Shown here: positions 9,384 to 17,493 of the stretch, piece by piece
Position numbering within the stretch: the first letter of the stretch is position 1
Layout: each line of letters starts with the position of its first letter
Assembly (NCBI GenBank): GCA_937923325.1
Contig: CAKZUQ010000029.1
Coordinates: forward strand, 1 to 64,000
Reading direction: 5' to 3'
Length of the DNA stretch: 64,000 bases
DNA from: an uncultured Bacteriovoracaceae bacterium
GTDB lineage: Bacteria > Bdellovibrionota > Bacteriovoracia > Bacteriovoracales > Bacteriovoracaceae
Notes under the pieces: generated by a model
What the model was told of the DNA's origin: nothing
The model's input: the letters and a program-made list of their open reading frames with translations, nothing else
Database searches by the model: none
Translations under genes and position numbers: made by a program

Positions 9384-9716
9384 ATGCAAGGTCAAGTTCA
9401 TACTATCTTCCCACTAGATACAGAAAAAAAATTTACAGAAGATGAAGCAATAGATCTAGTTAATTTATTTTTGGCAGTAACTCAAAAAGCAAAAAATACA
9501 GTTCAAGGTTTAAATTCACAACTTGAATATCACAAAGCACAGCCCCATGAGGCGAACCTTATTCAACAAAGATTAAATACTGAAATTCAAAAGTGGTCTG
9601 ACAAAATGAGAAGATTAGGTGGAACTCCACTAGCTCTTTATAAAGTCAAAATACCTGCGGCCAAAGGCTTCTTTATCTGGGAATTTCCAAGTGCAGATAT
9701 TGAGTACCATATTTAG
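9384..9716 (+). CDS. Small conserved-looking protein, faint DUF2203 resemblance
   Basis: 110 residues, no signal peptide or membrane segment. It starts with a FTEDEAIDLVNLF segment and a predicted helical middle (EIQKWSDKMRRLGG), then a C-terminal stretch ending FIWEFPSADIEYHI. The order (F-x-x-x-E-A helix, central helix, then a short strand with W and a closing I-x-Y-H) recalls DUF2203 proteins, but the match is weak and I would not assign a function. It has its own 110-base upstream gap after smpB. Confidence 0.55.
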   Translation: MQGQVHTIFPLDTEKKFTEDEAIDLVNLFLAVTQKAKNTVQGLNSQLEYHKAQPHEANLIQQRLNTEIQKWSDKMRRLGGTPLALYKVKIPAAKGFFIWEFPSADIEYHI

Positions 9717-9799
9717 ATAACCCTAACTGTTAGACCAAAATAACTTCTTGTAGATCCTTATAATTCTTCATAATATTGTAAGTATTTAAAAGGAGAAAG

Positions 9800-10240
9800 A
9801 TGAGATTCTTACCAATATTACTATTACTATCAAGTTGCGCCATGATTCATCATGTCCAAGTTGGAGATGTCGAATCTAAGAAAGGTTATGTTAGAATGCC
9901 TTTTGAGATGAAGGTTAGTGAAACCGGAGTTGATTTTCGCCAAGCAGGAAAAGTTGCCCAGCTCGTATCAAATAATAAAGCAGGAAACCAAATCAAAGAA
10001 ATTGCTGATATTATCGCCTTATTTCAAATGGGACCAAGAACTGGAAAACCAATTTTTAATGACAAGTATGCAGACGGTCTGGCCATAAGTATATATGAAA
10101 AATGTCCGTCTGGTCGTATCACTGGACTTGTACTAATTAGAGAGACTGCAAGCTATCCTATTGTATCAGGAGAAATTGTAAAAATTAAAGGCCACTGTCT
10201 TCATAAAAAAACGAAAAGAAATTCTAAAAGGAAATCATAA
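9800..10240 (+). CDS. Lipoprotein, first of three tandem related lipoproteins
   Basis: 146 residues with signal peptide and lipobox LSSC (Cys 13). The C-terminal half has the signature shared with the next two genes: an aromatic-led helix, then EKCPSGRITGLV, a variable stretch, and KGHC near the end, giving two conserved cysteines that could form a disulfide. It carries a longer middle region than its neighbours and a basic tail. AAAGGAG precedes the ATG by 6 bases. The stop overlaps the next start as TAATG. No known family recognised. Confidence 0.75.
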   Translation: MRFLPILLLLSSCAMIHHVQVGDVESKKGYVRMPFEMKVSETGVDFRQAGKVAQLVSNNKAGNQIKEIADIIALFQMGPRTGKPIFNDKYADGLAISIYEKCPSGRITGLVLIRETASYPIVSGEIVKIKGHCLHKKTKRNSKRKS

Positions 10241-10539
10241 TGAAATTTTTAATAATTCTTACTCTATTTGTAACTTCAAGTTGTACTCATCTTTCAAGTG
10301 TTTCTCAAACTTCTATTCCAGCAAAAAAAGGAAAGATCGTTAAAGCTCAAGTAGAAAAAAATATTATTTTTCTTTTTAATTTTTCAAATTCATATGTTGA
10401 TGCAATCAATGAGCAGTTAGCAGCAAAATGCCCAAATGGAAAAGTTTCAGGAATTTTAACTAAACATGAAAGCATCACATATTTCCCTATTGTTTTTCAT
10501 AAACAAAAAGTCATAGCAGAAGGTTTTTGTAATGAATAA
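10240..10539 (+). CDS. Lipoprotein, second of three tandem related lipoproteins
   Basis: 99 residues, signal peptide with TSSC lipobox (Cys 15). The shared core reads AAKCPNGKVSGIL followed by EGFC at the C-terminus, aligning with the genes on either side. The mature protein is short and probably one small alpha/beta domain anchored by lipid. It overlaps the upstream gene by one base and the downstream one by eight, so the three are one transcription and translation unit. Function unknown. Confidence 0.75.
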   Translation: MKFLIILTLFVTSSCTHLSSVSQTSIPAKKGKIVKAQVEKNIIFLFNFSNSYVDAINEQLAAKCPNGKVSGILTKHESITYFPIVFHKQKVIAEGFCNE

Positions 10540-10840
10540 ATTAATACTCGTTTTTGTTTTTATATTTTCTAGTTGTTCTTCTTCTGTACACTTAGTTAAT
10601 ATGAGTGATTTTGATACAAAAGAAAAATTTACATCTGGTAAATGGGTACAAGTAGAGGCCACTCAAAAAGTAATTATGGGATTTAAATTTGATACAAACT
10701 ACGTCAATCAAGCTAAAACAGATCTAATCGCTAAATGTGAAGACGGAGATATTCAAGGGATTACAACGAGGTATTCAACAGATCACGGATTCTTTCACTG
10801 GATTAATAAAATAAATATGCAAGGCCTATGCTTAAAATAG
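10532..10840 (+). CDS. Lipoprotein, third of three tandem related lipoproteins
   Basis: 102 residues, signal peptide with FSSC lipobox (Cys 15). The shared core reads IAKCEDGDIQGIT with a closing QGLC four residues from the end. Its start lies inside the last codons of the preceding lipoprotein. An inverted repeat straddles its stop codon. The three copies have diverged strongly in sequence but keep Cys, Gly and spacing, which points to an old local duplication rather than a recent one. Function unknown. Confidence 0.75.
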   Translation: MNKLILVFVFIFSSCSSSVHLVNMSDFDTKEKFTSGKWVQVEATQKVIMGFKFDTNYVNQAKTDLIAKCEDGDIQGITTRYSTDHGFFHWINKINMQGLCLK

Positions 10841-10844
10841 GCCT
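10822..10844. terminator. Inverted repeat at convergent gene ends
   Basis: AGGCCTA at 10822-10828 and TAGGCCT at 10838-10844 form a perfect 7-base stem with a 9-base loop over the stop codon of the third lipoprotein and just before the convergent DUF1761 gene. There is no U run on either side, so it may be a weak bidirectional terminator or a processing hairpin. Confidence 0.35.
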
Positions 10845-10852
10845 AATTAAAG

Positions 10853-11236
10853 TTAAAGTTCAGCAATAATAAAACACATCGCTATAATTCCAACTAAATC
10901 TAGTCCATAGTCTATTAAAAATGCTTTACCTTTAACTCTTGCAAACGAATAGTGTTTTGCTGAGAAACCAACTAAAACAAATAACCAAGTCCCAATTGCA
11001 ATCGTTAGTAGTTCTTCTATATTTTTAGGATGGATATGTTTGATAATTAAAAACAAACCATACGATCCCCATAGTGAACCTATAAAGCCAATAAGATATG
11101 GCTTTGGATCTTTTCGATTAATATTCTCTTTAGAAATATTCCAAGCACTTAGCCATTGTTTTTCAAAAAGGCTGTACCAAATTCCTCCAAGAACAAAATT
11201 AAAAAATGCTGCCGCTATTACAAGTATTGCTTCCAT
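10853..11236 (-). CDS. DUF1761 family membrane protein
   Basis: 127 residues with four predicted membrane helices. The first has the family signature FVLGGIWYSLFEKQW and the third region has ALG/VGFSAKHYSFARVKGKAFLIDYG. DUF1761 proteins are small integral membrane proteins of unknown function. I start it at the ATG at 11236 because GGAG at 11246-11243 is 6 bases upstream; a longer frame would begin with a TTG that is part of this ribosome site. It lies 18 bases behind the exchanger gene and is probably co-transcribed with it. Confidence 0.8.
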   Translation of the reverse strand: MEAILVIAAAFFNFVLGGIWYSLFEKQWLSAWNISKENINRKDPKPYLIGFIGSLWGSYGLFLIIKHIHPKNIEELLTIAIGTWLFVLVGFSAKHYSFARVKGKAFLIDYGLDLVGIIAMCFIIAEL

Positions 11237-11254
11237 ATTATACTCCAATTTTTA

Positions 11255-12211
11255 CTAAATTAGTTTTAACCAATGTGCGACAACAGCGCCATAACAAATG
11301 AGGAAAATTCCTGCTGTAAATCTGTATAAATCTCTTTTAATAAAGCTTAATAAGATAAATACAACAGCTCCACCAATTAAACCTAACAACTCAAAGCTAA
11401 ATGACTGCTCAATATTAAAGTTATAAACTCCAAGACTTCCTAGGATAAAAGCGCAGTTAAACATATTCGAACCAACAATATTCCCAATAATAATATCTGT
11501 ATCTTTCTTTTTTAATGCGGCCATAAGAGCTGTAACGAGCTCAGGAAAACTTGTTCCAAAAGCAATAAAGATTGCTGAAATAATATAAGTATCAATTCCT
11601 AATTGAATACCAAGGTCTGTACCACCTCTAACTAAAAGTTCACCGCCCACGTAGAGCATTCCAAACCCTAAATTCATTTTTAAAACTAAAAGGCCTGTGT
11701 TGTCTTTTTTCTTTGGTTCATCTGGATCTTCTACAAGAACAGCACTTTCCTTTTTCAATTTCTCTCTTTTCATATCTTTCATTATGAAAAATAAATAAAC
11801 AGCTAAAAGAAGTAATAGAGGAGAAGTTGTTAAGAAACTTAGAACTGGTTGAGACAAAACAAAAACGAGTATTAAGCCTAAGGCCAGATGAATAAATAAA
11901 TGCTCTCTTAAACTTTTACCTTGAATACTCAGCCTTGCAAACATTCCACAAACACCAAGAATCAAAAACATATTTGCGATATTAGAACCAATCAAACTGC
12001 CGATAGCAATACCTGACTCACCTCGAACACCAGCGATATGGCCCACAAAAAACTCTGGTAAAGATGTACCAAAACCAACTAGAAGCATACCGATTACAAG
12101 TGGGGATAATCCGAGTTTTTTCCCAACTTTTTCAGCAGCTTCTAAAGTTAAATCAGCTCCAAAATATAAAACTATAATTGCTGCTAAAATATATAAAACT
12201 GGAATCAGCAT
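11255..12211 (-). CDS. Calcium/sodium exchanger, YrbG-like CaCA family
   Basis: 318 residues, about ten membrane helices in two inverted halves. Both alpha repeats are clear: GFGTSLPEF with GSLIGSNIANM in the first half, and AFGTSFPELVT with GNIVGSNMFN in the second. These carry the Glu and Asn/Ser that bind the cation. A charged cytoplasmic loop (about residues 147-170) separates the halves. It should exchange Ca2+ for Na+ or K+ across the inner membrane. Full length and intact. Confidence 0.9.
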   Translation of the reverse strand: MLIPVLYILAAIIVLYFGADLTLEAAEKVGKKLGLSPLVIGMLLVGFGTSLPEFFVGHIAGVRGESGIAIGSLIGSNIANMFLILGVCGMFARLSIQGKSLREHLFIHLALGLILVFVLSQPVLSFLTTSPLLLLLAVYLFFIMKDMKREKLKKESAVLVEDPDEPKKKDNTGLLVLKMNLGFGMLYVGGELLVRGGTDLGIQLGIDTYIISAIFIAFGTSFPELVTALMAALKKKDTDIIIGNIVGSNMFNCAFILGSLGVYNFNIEQSFSFELLGLIGGAVVFILLSFIKRDLYRFTAGIFLICYGAVVAHWLKLI

Positions 12212-12267
12212 TTGTTACCTTTGTTAATTAATTGCTATTTAATTTAATATCTATAATAATATAAGGC

Positions 12268-12750
12268 ATGATAAGCTTTCTCAATGACAAATTTAAAAAA
12301 GACGGTAAGAAAAAGTTTTTATCACAAGCTGCGTTACTGTGTTTGATTAGTGATATCATCAATATTGGATATCTAAATTTCTACTTTTTTCAAAAGAAGA
12401 TAACAACAACATTTCTTATCAATGCTGGAGCAATCCAGGGACTTAACCTAAGCTCACTTCCAAGGCAAGACCTCTTGGCCTACAGACACCTATTAATTAG
12501 TACTCTAGCAAATGTTTTTCTAGGCTTTTTAGTCTATCATGCAATTGTTTACTTCAAGTTAGCAAAAGATAAAAAATGGGCAAAGAAGTATGTTTACGGC
12601 TATGTCATAACTGGTGGAGTACTTACTTTAATTGAAATCCCTTCATTACTCAGTGACCATCTTTTTTGGGGATTATGTATGATTGTTACAGCTTCAATCT
12701 ATGCCTATACCTTCTTAGGAATAAAGTTCTTTAAAAAACAAGAAGAATAA
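12268..12750 (+). CDS. Small integral membrane protein of unknown function
   Basis: 160 residues with four predicted membrane helices (about 19-40, 72-95, 107-125 and 130-152) and basic ends (KKDGKKK at the start, FFKKQEE at the end). No recognised motif. It is transcribed divergently from the exchanger across a 56-base gap, and convergently with the cysteine-cluster protein, whose stop is 7 bases away. I cannot name a family. Confidence 0.6.
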   Translation: MISFLNDKFKKDGKKKFLSQAALLCLISDIINIGYLNFYFFQKKITTTFLINAGAIQGLNLSSLPRQDLLAYRHLLISTLANVFLGFLVYHAIVYFKLAKDKKWAKKYVYGYVITGGVLTLIEIPSLLSDHLFWGLCMIVTASIYAYTFLGIKFFKKQEE

Positions 12751-12757
12751 ATTTAAA

Positions 12758-13714
12758 TTAGGAAAAAAGTGGAACAATAAATTTTGGTGGTTTCTTCTCA
12801 CCAAAGTCAGATATTTTTTTAGTCTTACCCTGAACAAGTTTTTGGCCAGCAATAGCAAGTAAAAAAGAGTCAAATGCTTTTGGATTTTTAGCTATCAACT
12901 CAAGGTCCTTTTCATAAATAAAAATATTTAACTTCTTTTCGATTTCTTTTACGACTTGAATTCTAGCAAGTGGGGCCACATTTAAGTCATCTAATTCTAT
13001 AAGATGTTTTTTGGATATAATTTTACTTCTAAATAACTCAAGTAGAGTGATATAAGTATTAGATTCATAAAGAGAGAGATCCGTTGGGAAATGACGAAGT
13101 AAATAATGGAACCTATTCATAAGCATTATTGAAACATTTCCGTATGAATCGTATGAAACATTAAAAGTTCCAAGAATCTGATCATAGTAATTTTTCCAAA
13201 TCCAATAATCAAGAGGTCTATTCCAATAAGGTATAAAGCCTTTTTTTAGTCTTCTTTTAAAGGATTTAGATAAAATATGTTCAGTAGTTTCTTTATCTAA
13301 GATATTTTTAGAATAGTGAACTTCATCGTCATAGTTTCTTTGTTGCTCATACCTTTTTGGATTTTCATTCCTTAAGCGCTTATCTTCATTAATTAATTCG
13401 TCAATTTCAGATCTTACCCCAAGCACAACAGGGTGATGACAATTATCGGTACCAGGGCAATTAAGATCGCATGATTCACAAGTTGGCTTAGTAAGGGGAA
13501 AATCGACTATTAGCTGTTTTAACTGATAATTATCTACCCAATGAGTTATCGCTGAGTCAGAGTCGAGCTTACCTTCATCTCTAACTTGCTTTAAAGTTGT
13601 AAGGAACCACCTATCTTTTTCTTCAAAAAATTCTAGTAAGCAAAAAAAGAAGTTCTCTTTTCTTCCTCCCCCTAAACTCATGCCTGCAATAGATTTTGGT
13701 GTTTTTACATCCAT
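12758..13714 (-). CDS. Hypothetical protein with a cysteine cluster, possibly RNase H-like fold
   Basis: 318 residues, soluble. The N-terminus (KSIAGMSLGGGRKENFFF) and the later segment LIVDFPLTKPTCESCDLNCPG resemble the first and second acidic strands of DUF429/RNase H-like proteins, where a D-x-P-L motif is usual. A metal-binding-like cluster follows: C-E-S-C-x3-C-x5-C-H-H near residues 79-93. The C-terminal part (about 255-290) has the acidic helix expected to close such a fold. Both the nuclease-like fold and metal binding are inference. It is followed on the same strand by no close gene; the GHMP kinase ends 27 bases upstream of its start. Confidence 0.6.
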   Translation of the reverse strand: MDVKTPKSIAGMSLGGGRKENFFFCLLEFFEEKDRWFLTTLKQVRDEGKLDSDSAITHWVDNYQLKQLIVDFPLTKPTCESCDLNCPGTDNCHHPVVLGVRSEIDELINEDKRLRNENPKRYEQQRNYDDEVHYSKNILDKETTEHILSKSFKRRLKKGFIPYWNRPLDYWIWKNYYDQILGTFNVSYDSYGNVSIMLMNRFHYLLRHFPTDLSLYESNTYITLLELFRSKIISKKHLIELDDLNVAPLARIQVVKEIEKKLNIFIYEKDLELIAKNPKAFDSFLLAIAGQKLVQGKTKKISDFGEKKPPKFIVPLFS

Positions 13715-13740
13715 CTAATATATTGTATCTGAATTATAGA

Positions 13741-14781
13741 CTAAGATTCAAGTGGAGATTCGATAGAAAAGTCTAAAACTTGCATATTTGCTTCTTTAAC
13801 TAGTTTTGAGATAGATTCTGCATCTTCTTTATTGTGAGTAAGAATAAAACATCCTCCTCCACCGGCACCACACATTTTAATACCAACATTATTCACTTCA
13901 TGCATTAAAGTGACAAAAAGTTCTTTAATCTCATACGGTGTAATTCCTGCAGCAAGCTTTTCACGGCTTTGTCCTTCTTCACCTATTAATTGTACAAGCT
14001 TTGGAAAATTATTCTCTTTAAGGGCTAAATAAGCTTCATAACTTATTCTAGCAATTTCATTCATTGAGTCTCTTATACCTTCTTTTTTATCAAAAAAGCT
14101 CTTATAGACATCCCAATTATTAATACCACTGTCGCGACTTATACCAGAATACACAAGTGTGATATGGTCTTCTAAATATTCTTTTAGCTCATTAGAGTAT
14201 AATTGCTCACAAAGAATATCTCCAGGAACTCCTTTTAGCCCAAGAACTCCACCCATTAAAGCTGGAAAATAATCTTGATAACCAGGTACTCCTTGATTTA
14301 GGATTCTACTCTCACAGCCTTTAACTTTTAAAACTGCTTCTTTAATATCTAATTGTGTTTGAGTAAAATCACAAAGAGCTTTATATAGGGTCACTCCCAT
14401 TGCACTTGAACCACCAAGTCCACTGCCAGCAGGAGCTCCGCTTGAAAGCTCAATTTCTATATTTGAGTGAATTTTAAAAAGGTCTAAAATTTGGCAAATA
14501 AAAGTCATCTCTTTAAAATGATTAGATTGAAAAAGTTTTTCTTTAGTAAAATCATTTTTATTAAATGAATAAGACTTATTATAATCTTTAGAAATAATTA
14601 ATACTTCTTCGATATTTGTTTTATTTAGAACAACATTTGCTTTAAGTGAGGTTGCTACATTCATAGTGACAACATTTGGAAGAATTAAATTGATTGGCTC
14701 TAGATCTAAAGTTCCTCCAACTAAATCAACTCTCACACTTCCTGAAGCACTTGCAGTATCTTTAGTTTTAGTTACCGGCAT
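13741..14781 (-). CDS. GHMP-family sugar kinase (heptose/galactokinase-like)
   Basis: 346 residues with all three GHMP motifs: VRVDLVGGTLD near residue 17, the ATP loop PAGSGLGGSSAMG near residues 116-128, and KMCGAGGGGCF near residue 302. The closest architecture is the D-glycero-D-manno-heptose 7-phosphate kinase (HddA) or L-fucose/galactokinase-like group, so phosphorylation of a sugar for surface glycan precursors is likely. The exact substrate cannot be read. Its start overlaps the 3' end of hpt by 14 bases, so the two are co-translated. Confidence 0.8.
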   Translation of the reverse strand: MPVTKTKDTASASGSVRVDLVGGTLDLEPINLILPNVVTMNVATSLKANVVLNKTNIEEVLIISKDYNKSYSFNKNDFTKEKLFQSNHFKEMTFICQILDLFKIHSNIEIELSSGAPAGSGLGGSSAMGVTLYKALCDFTQTQLDIKEAVLKVKGCESRILNQGVPGYQDYFPALMGGVLGLKGVPGDILCEQLYSNELKEYLEDHITLVYSGISRDSGINNWDVYKSFFDKKEGIRDSMNEIARISYEAYLALKENNFPKLVQLIGEEGQSREKLAAGITPYEIKELFVTLMHEVNNVGIKMCGAGGGGCFILTHNKEDAESISKLVKEANMQVLDFSIESPLES

Positions 14782-15298
14782 TTAAAACACCAATATACGG
14801 AAGCTCTCTATATCTTCCAGCATAATCAAGGCCATAGCCAATAACAAACTTGTCTTCAATTTCAAAACCTAGGTAATCAATCTTTGCAGGGTGCTCATTA
14901 CGAGTAGGTTTAAATAAAAGTGAAGCAAGTTTTAATGATTTTGGATTTCTTACTTTTAACATTTCAGTTAAAGTTTTTATTGTTAAGCCTGTGTCTACAA
15001 TATCTTCAACAACAAGGACGTTCTTATTTGCAATGGATCCAGATAAGTCCATTTCTAGCTTAACATTTCCAGTAGAGCTTGTTCCGTCTCCATAAGAAGA
15101 AAGTGAAATAAATTCTAGCTTAACTGGTAAATCAATTTTTTTCAAAAGGTCAGAACAGAACATAAATGCACCTTTTAACACACATATCACAACAACTTCT
15201 TCTCCATCGAATTCTTCAGTTATTGCTTTACCTAAAGCTTCAACTCTAAGAGCTATTTCTTCTTCAGATATTAATACATCAGGTGTAAATGCTTCCAT
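14768..15298 (-). CDS. hpt: Hypoxanthine phosphoribosyltransferase
   Basis: Salvages hypoxanthine and guanine to IMP and GMP using PRPP. The PRPP loop VVEDIVDTGLT is at residues 96-106, the flexible-loop SSYGDGTSSTG at about 68-77, and VLKGAFMF at 40-47 supplies the pyrophosphate loop. 176 residues is normal. AAAAAAGGATGG lies immediately before the start. Together with tdk upstream on the same strand it forms a nucleotide-salvage pair, sensible for an organism that takes up host nucleobases. Confidence 0.93.
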   Translation of the reverse strand: MEAFTPDVLISEEEIALRVEALGKAITEEFDGEEVVVICVLKGAFMFCSDLLKKIDLPVKLEFISLSSYGDGTSSTGNVKLEMDLSGSIANKNVLVVEDIVDTGLTIKTLTEMLKVRNPKSLKLASLLFKPTRNEHPAKIDYLGFEIEDKFVIGYGLDYAGRYRELPYIGVLNAGN

Positions 15299-15376
15299 AA
15301 ATCCATCCTTTTTTATTTAAAAGGTTACAGACTTTTAAATAGCTTGTCATGGAAATTTTAGAAGTAATAAGAACTA

Positions 15377-16003
15377 CTAGTTCATAGTTGTTGAGGCAAA
15401 GTTCTCAACCTCAGGCTCTAAAGGAAGTCTTTCTTGGGACTCAACTGGCTCATAAAAATAATGCCCTCTACACCTAGCTTCATAAGCATCAGACTCTCCT
15501 AATAATACTGTATCTTCACAGTCTGACAGTCTTTGACTTCTTGTTGCTGGAGCTCCACACACAGTACAAATTGCTTGAATCTTTTGAACATCATCAGCAA
15601 TAGCAACCAGCATTGGCATAGGACCAAAAGGAATAGCTCTATAGTCTAAATCTAATCCGGCACAGATAACTCTATATCCTCGATTCGCTAGTTTTTCGAC
15701 AACTTTAATAATCTCCATATCAAAAAATTGAATCTCATCAATAGCTACTATTCTAGTTGTATCTTTTAGTTTTATTAGAATATCAATGGCCTTCTCTACA
15801 GGTTCAGAGTGAACTGTTTGAGACGTGTGACTCACAACTTTTGTCTCATCATACCTAACATCAATTGCAGGTTTAAAGATTTGAACTCTTTGCTTAGCAA
15901 TTTGAGCTCTTTGAACACGTCTAATTAACTCTGAAGTTTTTCCTGAAAACATAGGACCGCATACTACTTCAATAGCTCCATGACGTATTCCAATATAAGA
16001 CAT
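15377..16003 (-). CDS. tdk: Thymidine kinase
   Basis: Type II thymidine kinase, 208 residues. Walker A GPMFSGKT is at 16-23 and the Walker B-like DEIQFFD near residue 99. The zinc-binding cysteines appear as CTVCG and a later pair including EARCRGHYF. It phosphorylates thymidine to dTMP. AAGGGGAA precedes the ATG. The divergent globin gene lies across 249 bases, which hold no other gene I can see. hpt follows 78 bases downstream. Confidence 0.93.
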   Translation of the reverse strand: MSYIGIRHGAIEVVCGPMFSGKTSELIRRVQRAQIAKQRVQIFKPAIDVRYDETKVVSHTSQTVHSEPVEKAIDILIKLKDTTRIVAIDEIQFFDMEIIKVVEKLANRGYRVICAGLDLDYRAIPFGPMPMLVAIADDVQKIQAICTVCGAPATRSQRLSDCEDTVLLGESDAYEARCRGHYFYEPVESQERLPLEPEVENFASTTMN

Positions 16004-16252
16004 TCAATTCCCCTTGCTCTCTCGTTCAATTCTCAAATGATATGTGTGTGTGAATGCATAATTCCAAAATTTAGGCACTATGACAACGGAGTGTAAGAAA
16101 TATTTGGCCATTATTTGACATAAAATCCACAAGATATTGTTTTCATATTAAAGTTTTTTACAAAAAAAACACTAGACGCAACAGGTCAAAATAAAAGTCA
16201 TTTTAATAATATACAAATAATATTTACTAAATAACTTATTAGGGATAGCTTT

Positions 16253-16702
16253 TTGAACATGCAAATTATCAACAGAATCAAACAAAAGCTTTTCAAAAAA
16301 CCAGAACCAAAATTTTTATATGAAGTCATAGGTGAAGAAAAAGGCGTATACGAACTTGTTAAAAATTTTTATCACACAATGGAAACACTACCAAAAGCTC
16401 ATGATTGTCTTATTACACACCCTTTAATAGATAATAAAGTCCCCGATGAAGTAAAAAAGAAGTTCTTTATGTTCCTGTGCGGATGGTTTGGTGGTCCAAA
16501 TTTATTTGTTGAGTCTTTTGGCCACCCCAGAATGAGGGCCAGACATATGCACATTAAAATTACTAAAAAAGAAAAAGAACAGTGGTTACTATGCATGAAT
16601 ATAGCCCTTGATATGCATAGGCCAAAAATCAAAATAGATAATAGAGTAAGGTTCGATGGCTCATTCAAGGCCCTCGCTGAGCGGATTCAAAATACTCCCT
16701 AA
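16253..16702 (+). CDS. Truncated hemoglobin (group II-like globin)
   Basis: About 149 residues. The core FLCGWFGGP (about 74-82) followed by GHPRMRARHMHI is the typical E-F region of group II truncated globins, with His in RARHMHI as the proximal heme ligand and Trp in the distal side near the end of QWLLCM. The N-terminal 22 residues (basic, QKLFKKPEPK) are an extension. Start is either TTG 16253, 7 bases after AGGGAT, or ATG 16259. Such globins bind O2 or NO. It opens a plus-strand series with two diiron-type enzymes, so O2 or NO handling for them is plausible. Confidence 0.82.
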   Translation: MNMQIINRIKQKLFKKPEPKFLYEVIGEEKGVYELVKNFYHTMETLPKAHDCLITHPLIDNKVPDEVKKKFFMFLCGWFGGPNLFVESFGHPRMRARHMHIKITKKEKEQWLLCMNIALDMHRPKIKIDNRVRFDGSFKALAERIQNTP

Positions 16703-16793
16703 ACCACCGTTATCAAACAATAGCCGACAACAAACATCAAGTTAAATACAAATATTCCGACAAGAATAAACATTCTAAAAATCGGAGAATTTA

Positions 16794-17491
16794 ATGAGTA
16801 TTGAAAAACTTAGGGCAAGACTTGAACTTGAAATGGACAACCTTCAACAAAGTGAAAATTTGTTCAAAGTATTAGAAGAAGGCTTTGCCGATAAAAGACT
16901 TTACGGAATCTATTTAACTGAAACTTTTCATTATACATTTCACAACAGTAGAAATCAGGCCATGGTTGCCGCTAGAAAAGACACAATGAATATTAACTAT
17001 ATGAAGTACTGTCTTAAACACGCAAATGAAGAAGCTGGCCATGAAATGATGGCTTTTCATGATCTAAATACTTAGGATTTGAGGTCAAGATTGAAGACCT
17101 TCCAAAACCCCTTAAAACAACTCAAGCACTTATAGCTTATCTATATTATGTGGCTGAGTATGGTAATCCAGTGGCAAGACTTGGGTATAGTTTTTGGGCA
17201 GAAAGAAGCTATGAGTATATTCAGCCAATTCTAAAACTTTTAAGCGAAGGATTAGATGTAGGTAAAAAATCGATGACATTTTTTAACGAACATTCAGAAA
17301 TAGACGTTCAACACGCTATTGATGTTGAAAATGCTATTTCAAGATATGCCAAGTCAGAACAAGATTGGCAAGACATAGAAGATTGTATGGTAAACTCTCT
17401 TTTACTAACAACGAGAATGATGGATGAAGTTCTAGATGAATTTGTCAAAGTCAAAGAAGAGAAAGAAACTAGATATAAGTTTTTAGGGTAA
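16794..17491 (+). pseudogene. Heme-oxygenase-like diiron (TenA-like) oxidase, interrupted by a frameshift
   Basis: Two open frames read as one protein. The first (16794-17075, 93 residues) contains ETFHYTFH and NEEAGHEMMAFHDL; the second continues from about 17063 with KYLGFEVKIEDLPKPLKT and includes HSEIDVQHAIDVENAI. The E, E-x-x-x-H and D-x-x-H elements match heme-oxygenase-like diiron oxidases (the iron-containing redox enzyme family). The frames join if one A is added in the AAA run at 17066-17068, where the present sequence runs into TAG at 17073. This is either a true one-base deletion, which would inactivate the gene, or a sequencing error. AATCGGAG precedes the ATG. It is followed 2 bases later by the acyltransferase gene. 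Confidence 0.72.
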
Positions 17492-17493
17492 AA

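Noticed and set aside
16004..16252. An FNR-type or sigma-70 promoter in front of the globin gene
   Set aside because: TTGACA at 16115-16120 has no good -10 at the right distance and no palindromic FNR site is present; I would not call it.
17063..17076. Programmed -1 ribosomal frameshift in the diiron gene
   Set aside because: No slippery heptamer of the X-XXY-YYZ type and no downstream stem or pseudoknot is seen; a lost A in the AAA run is simpler.
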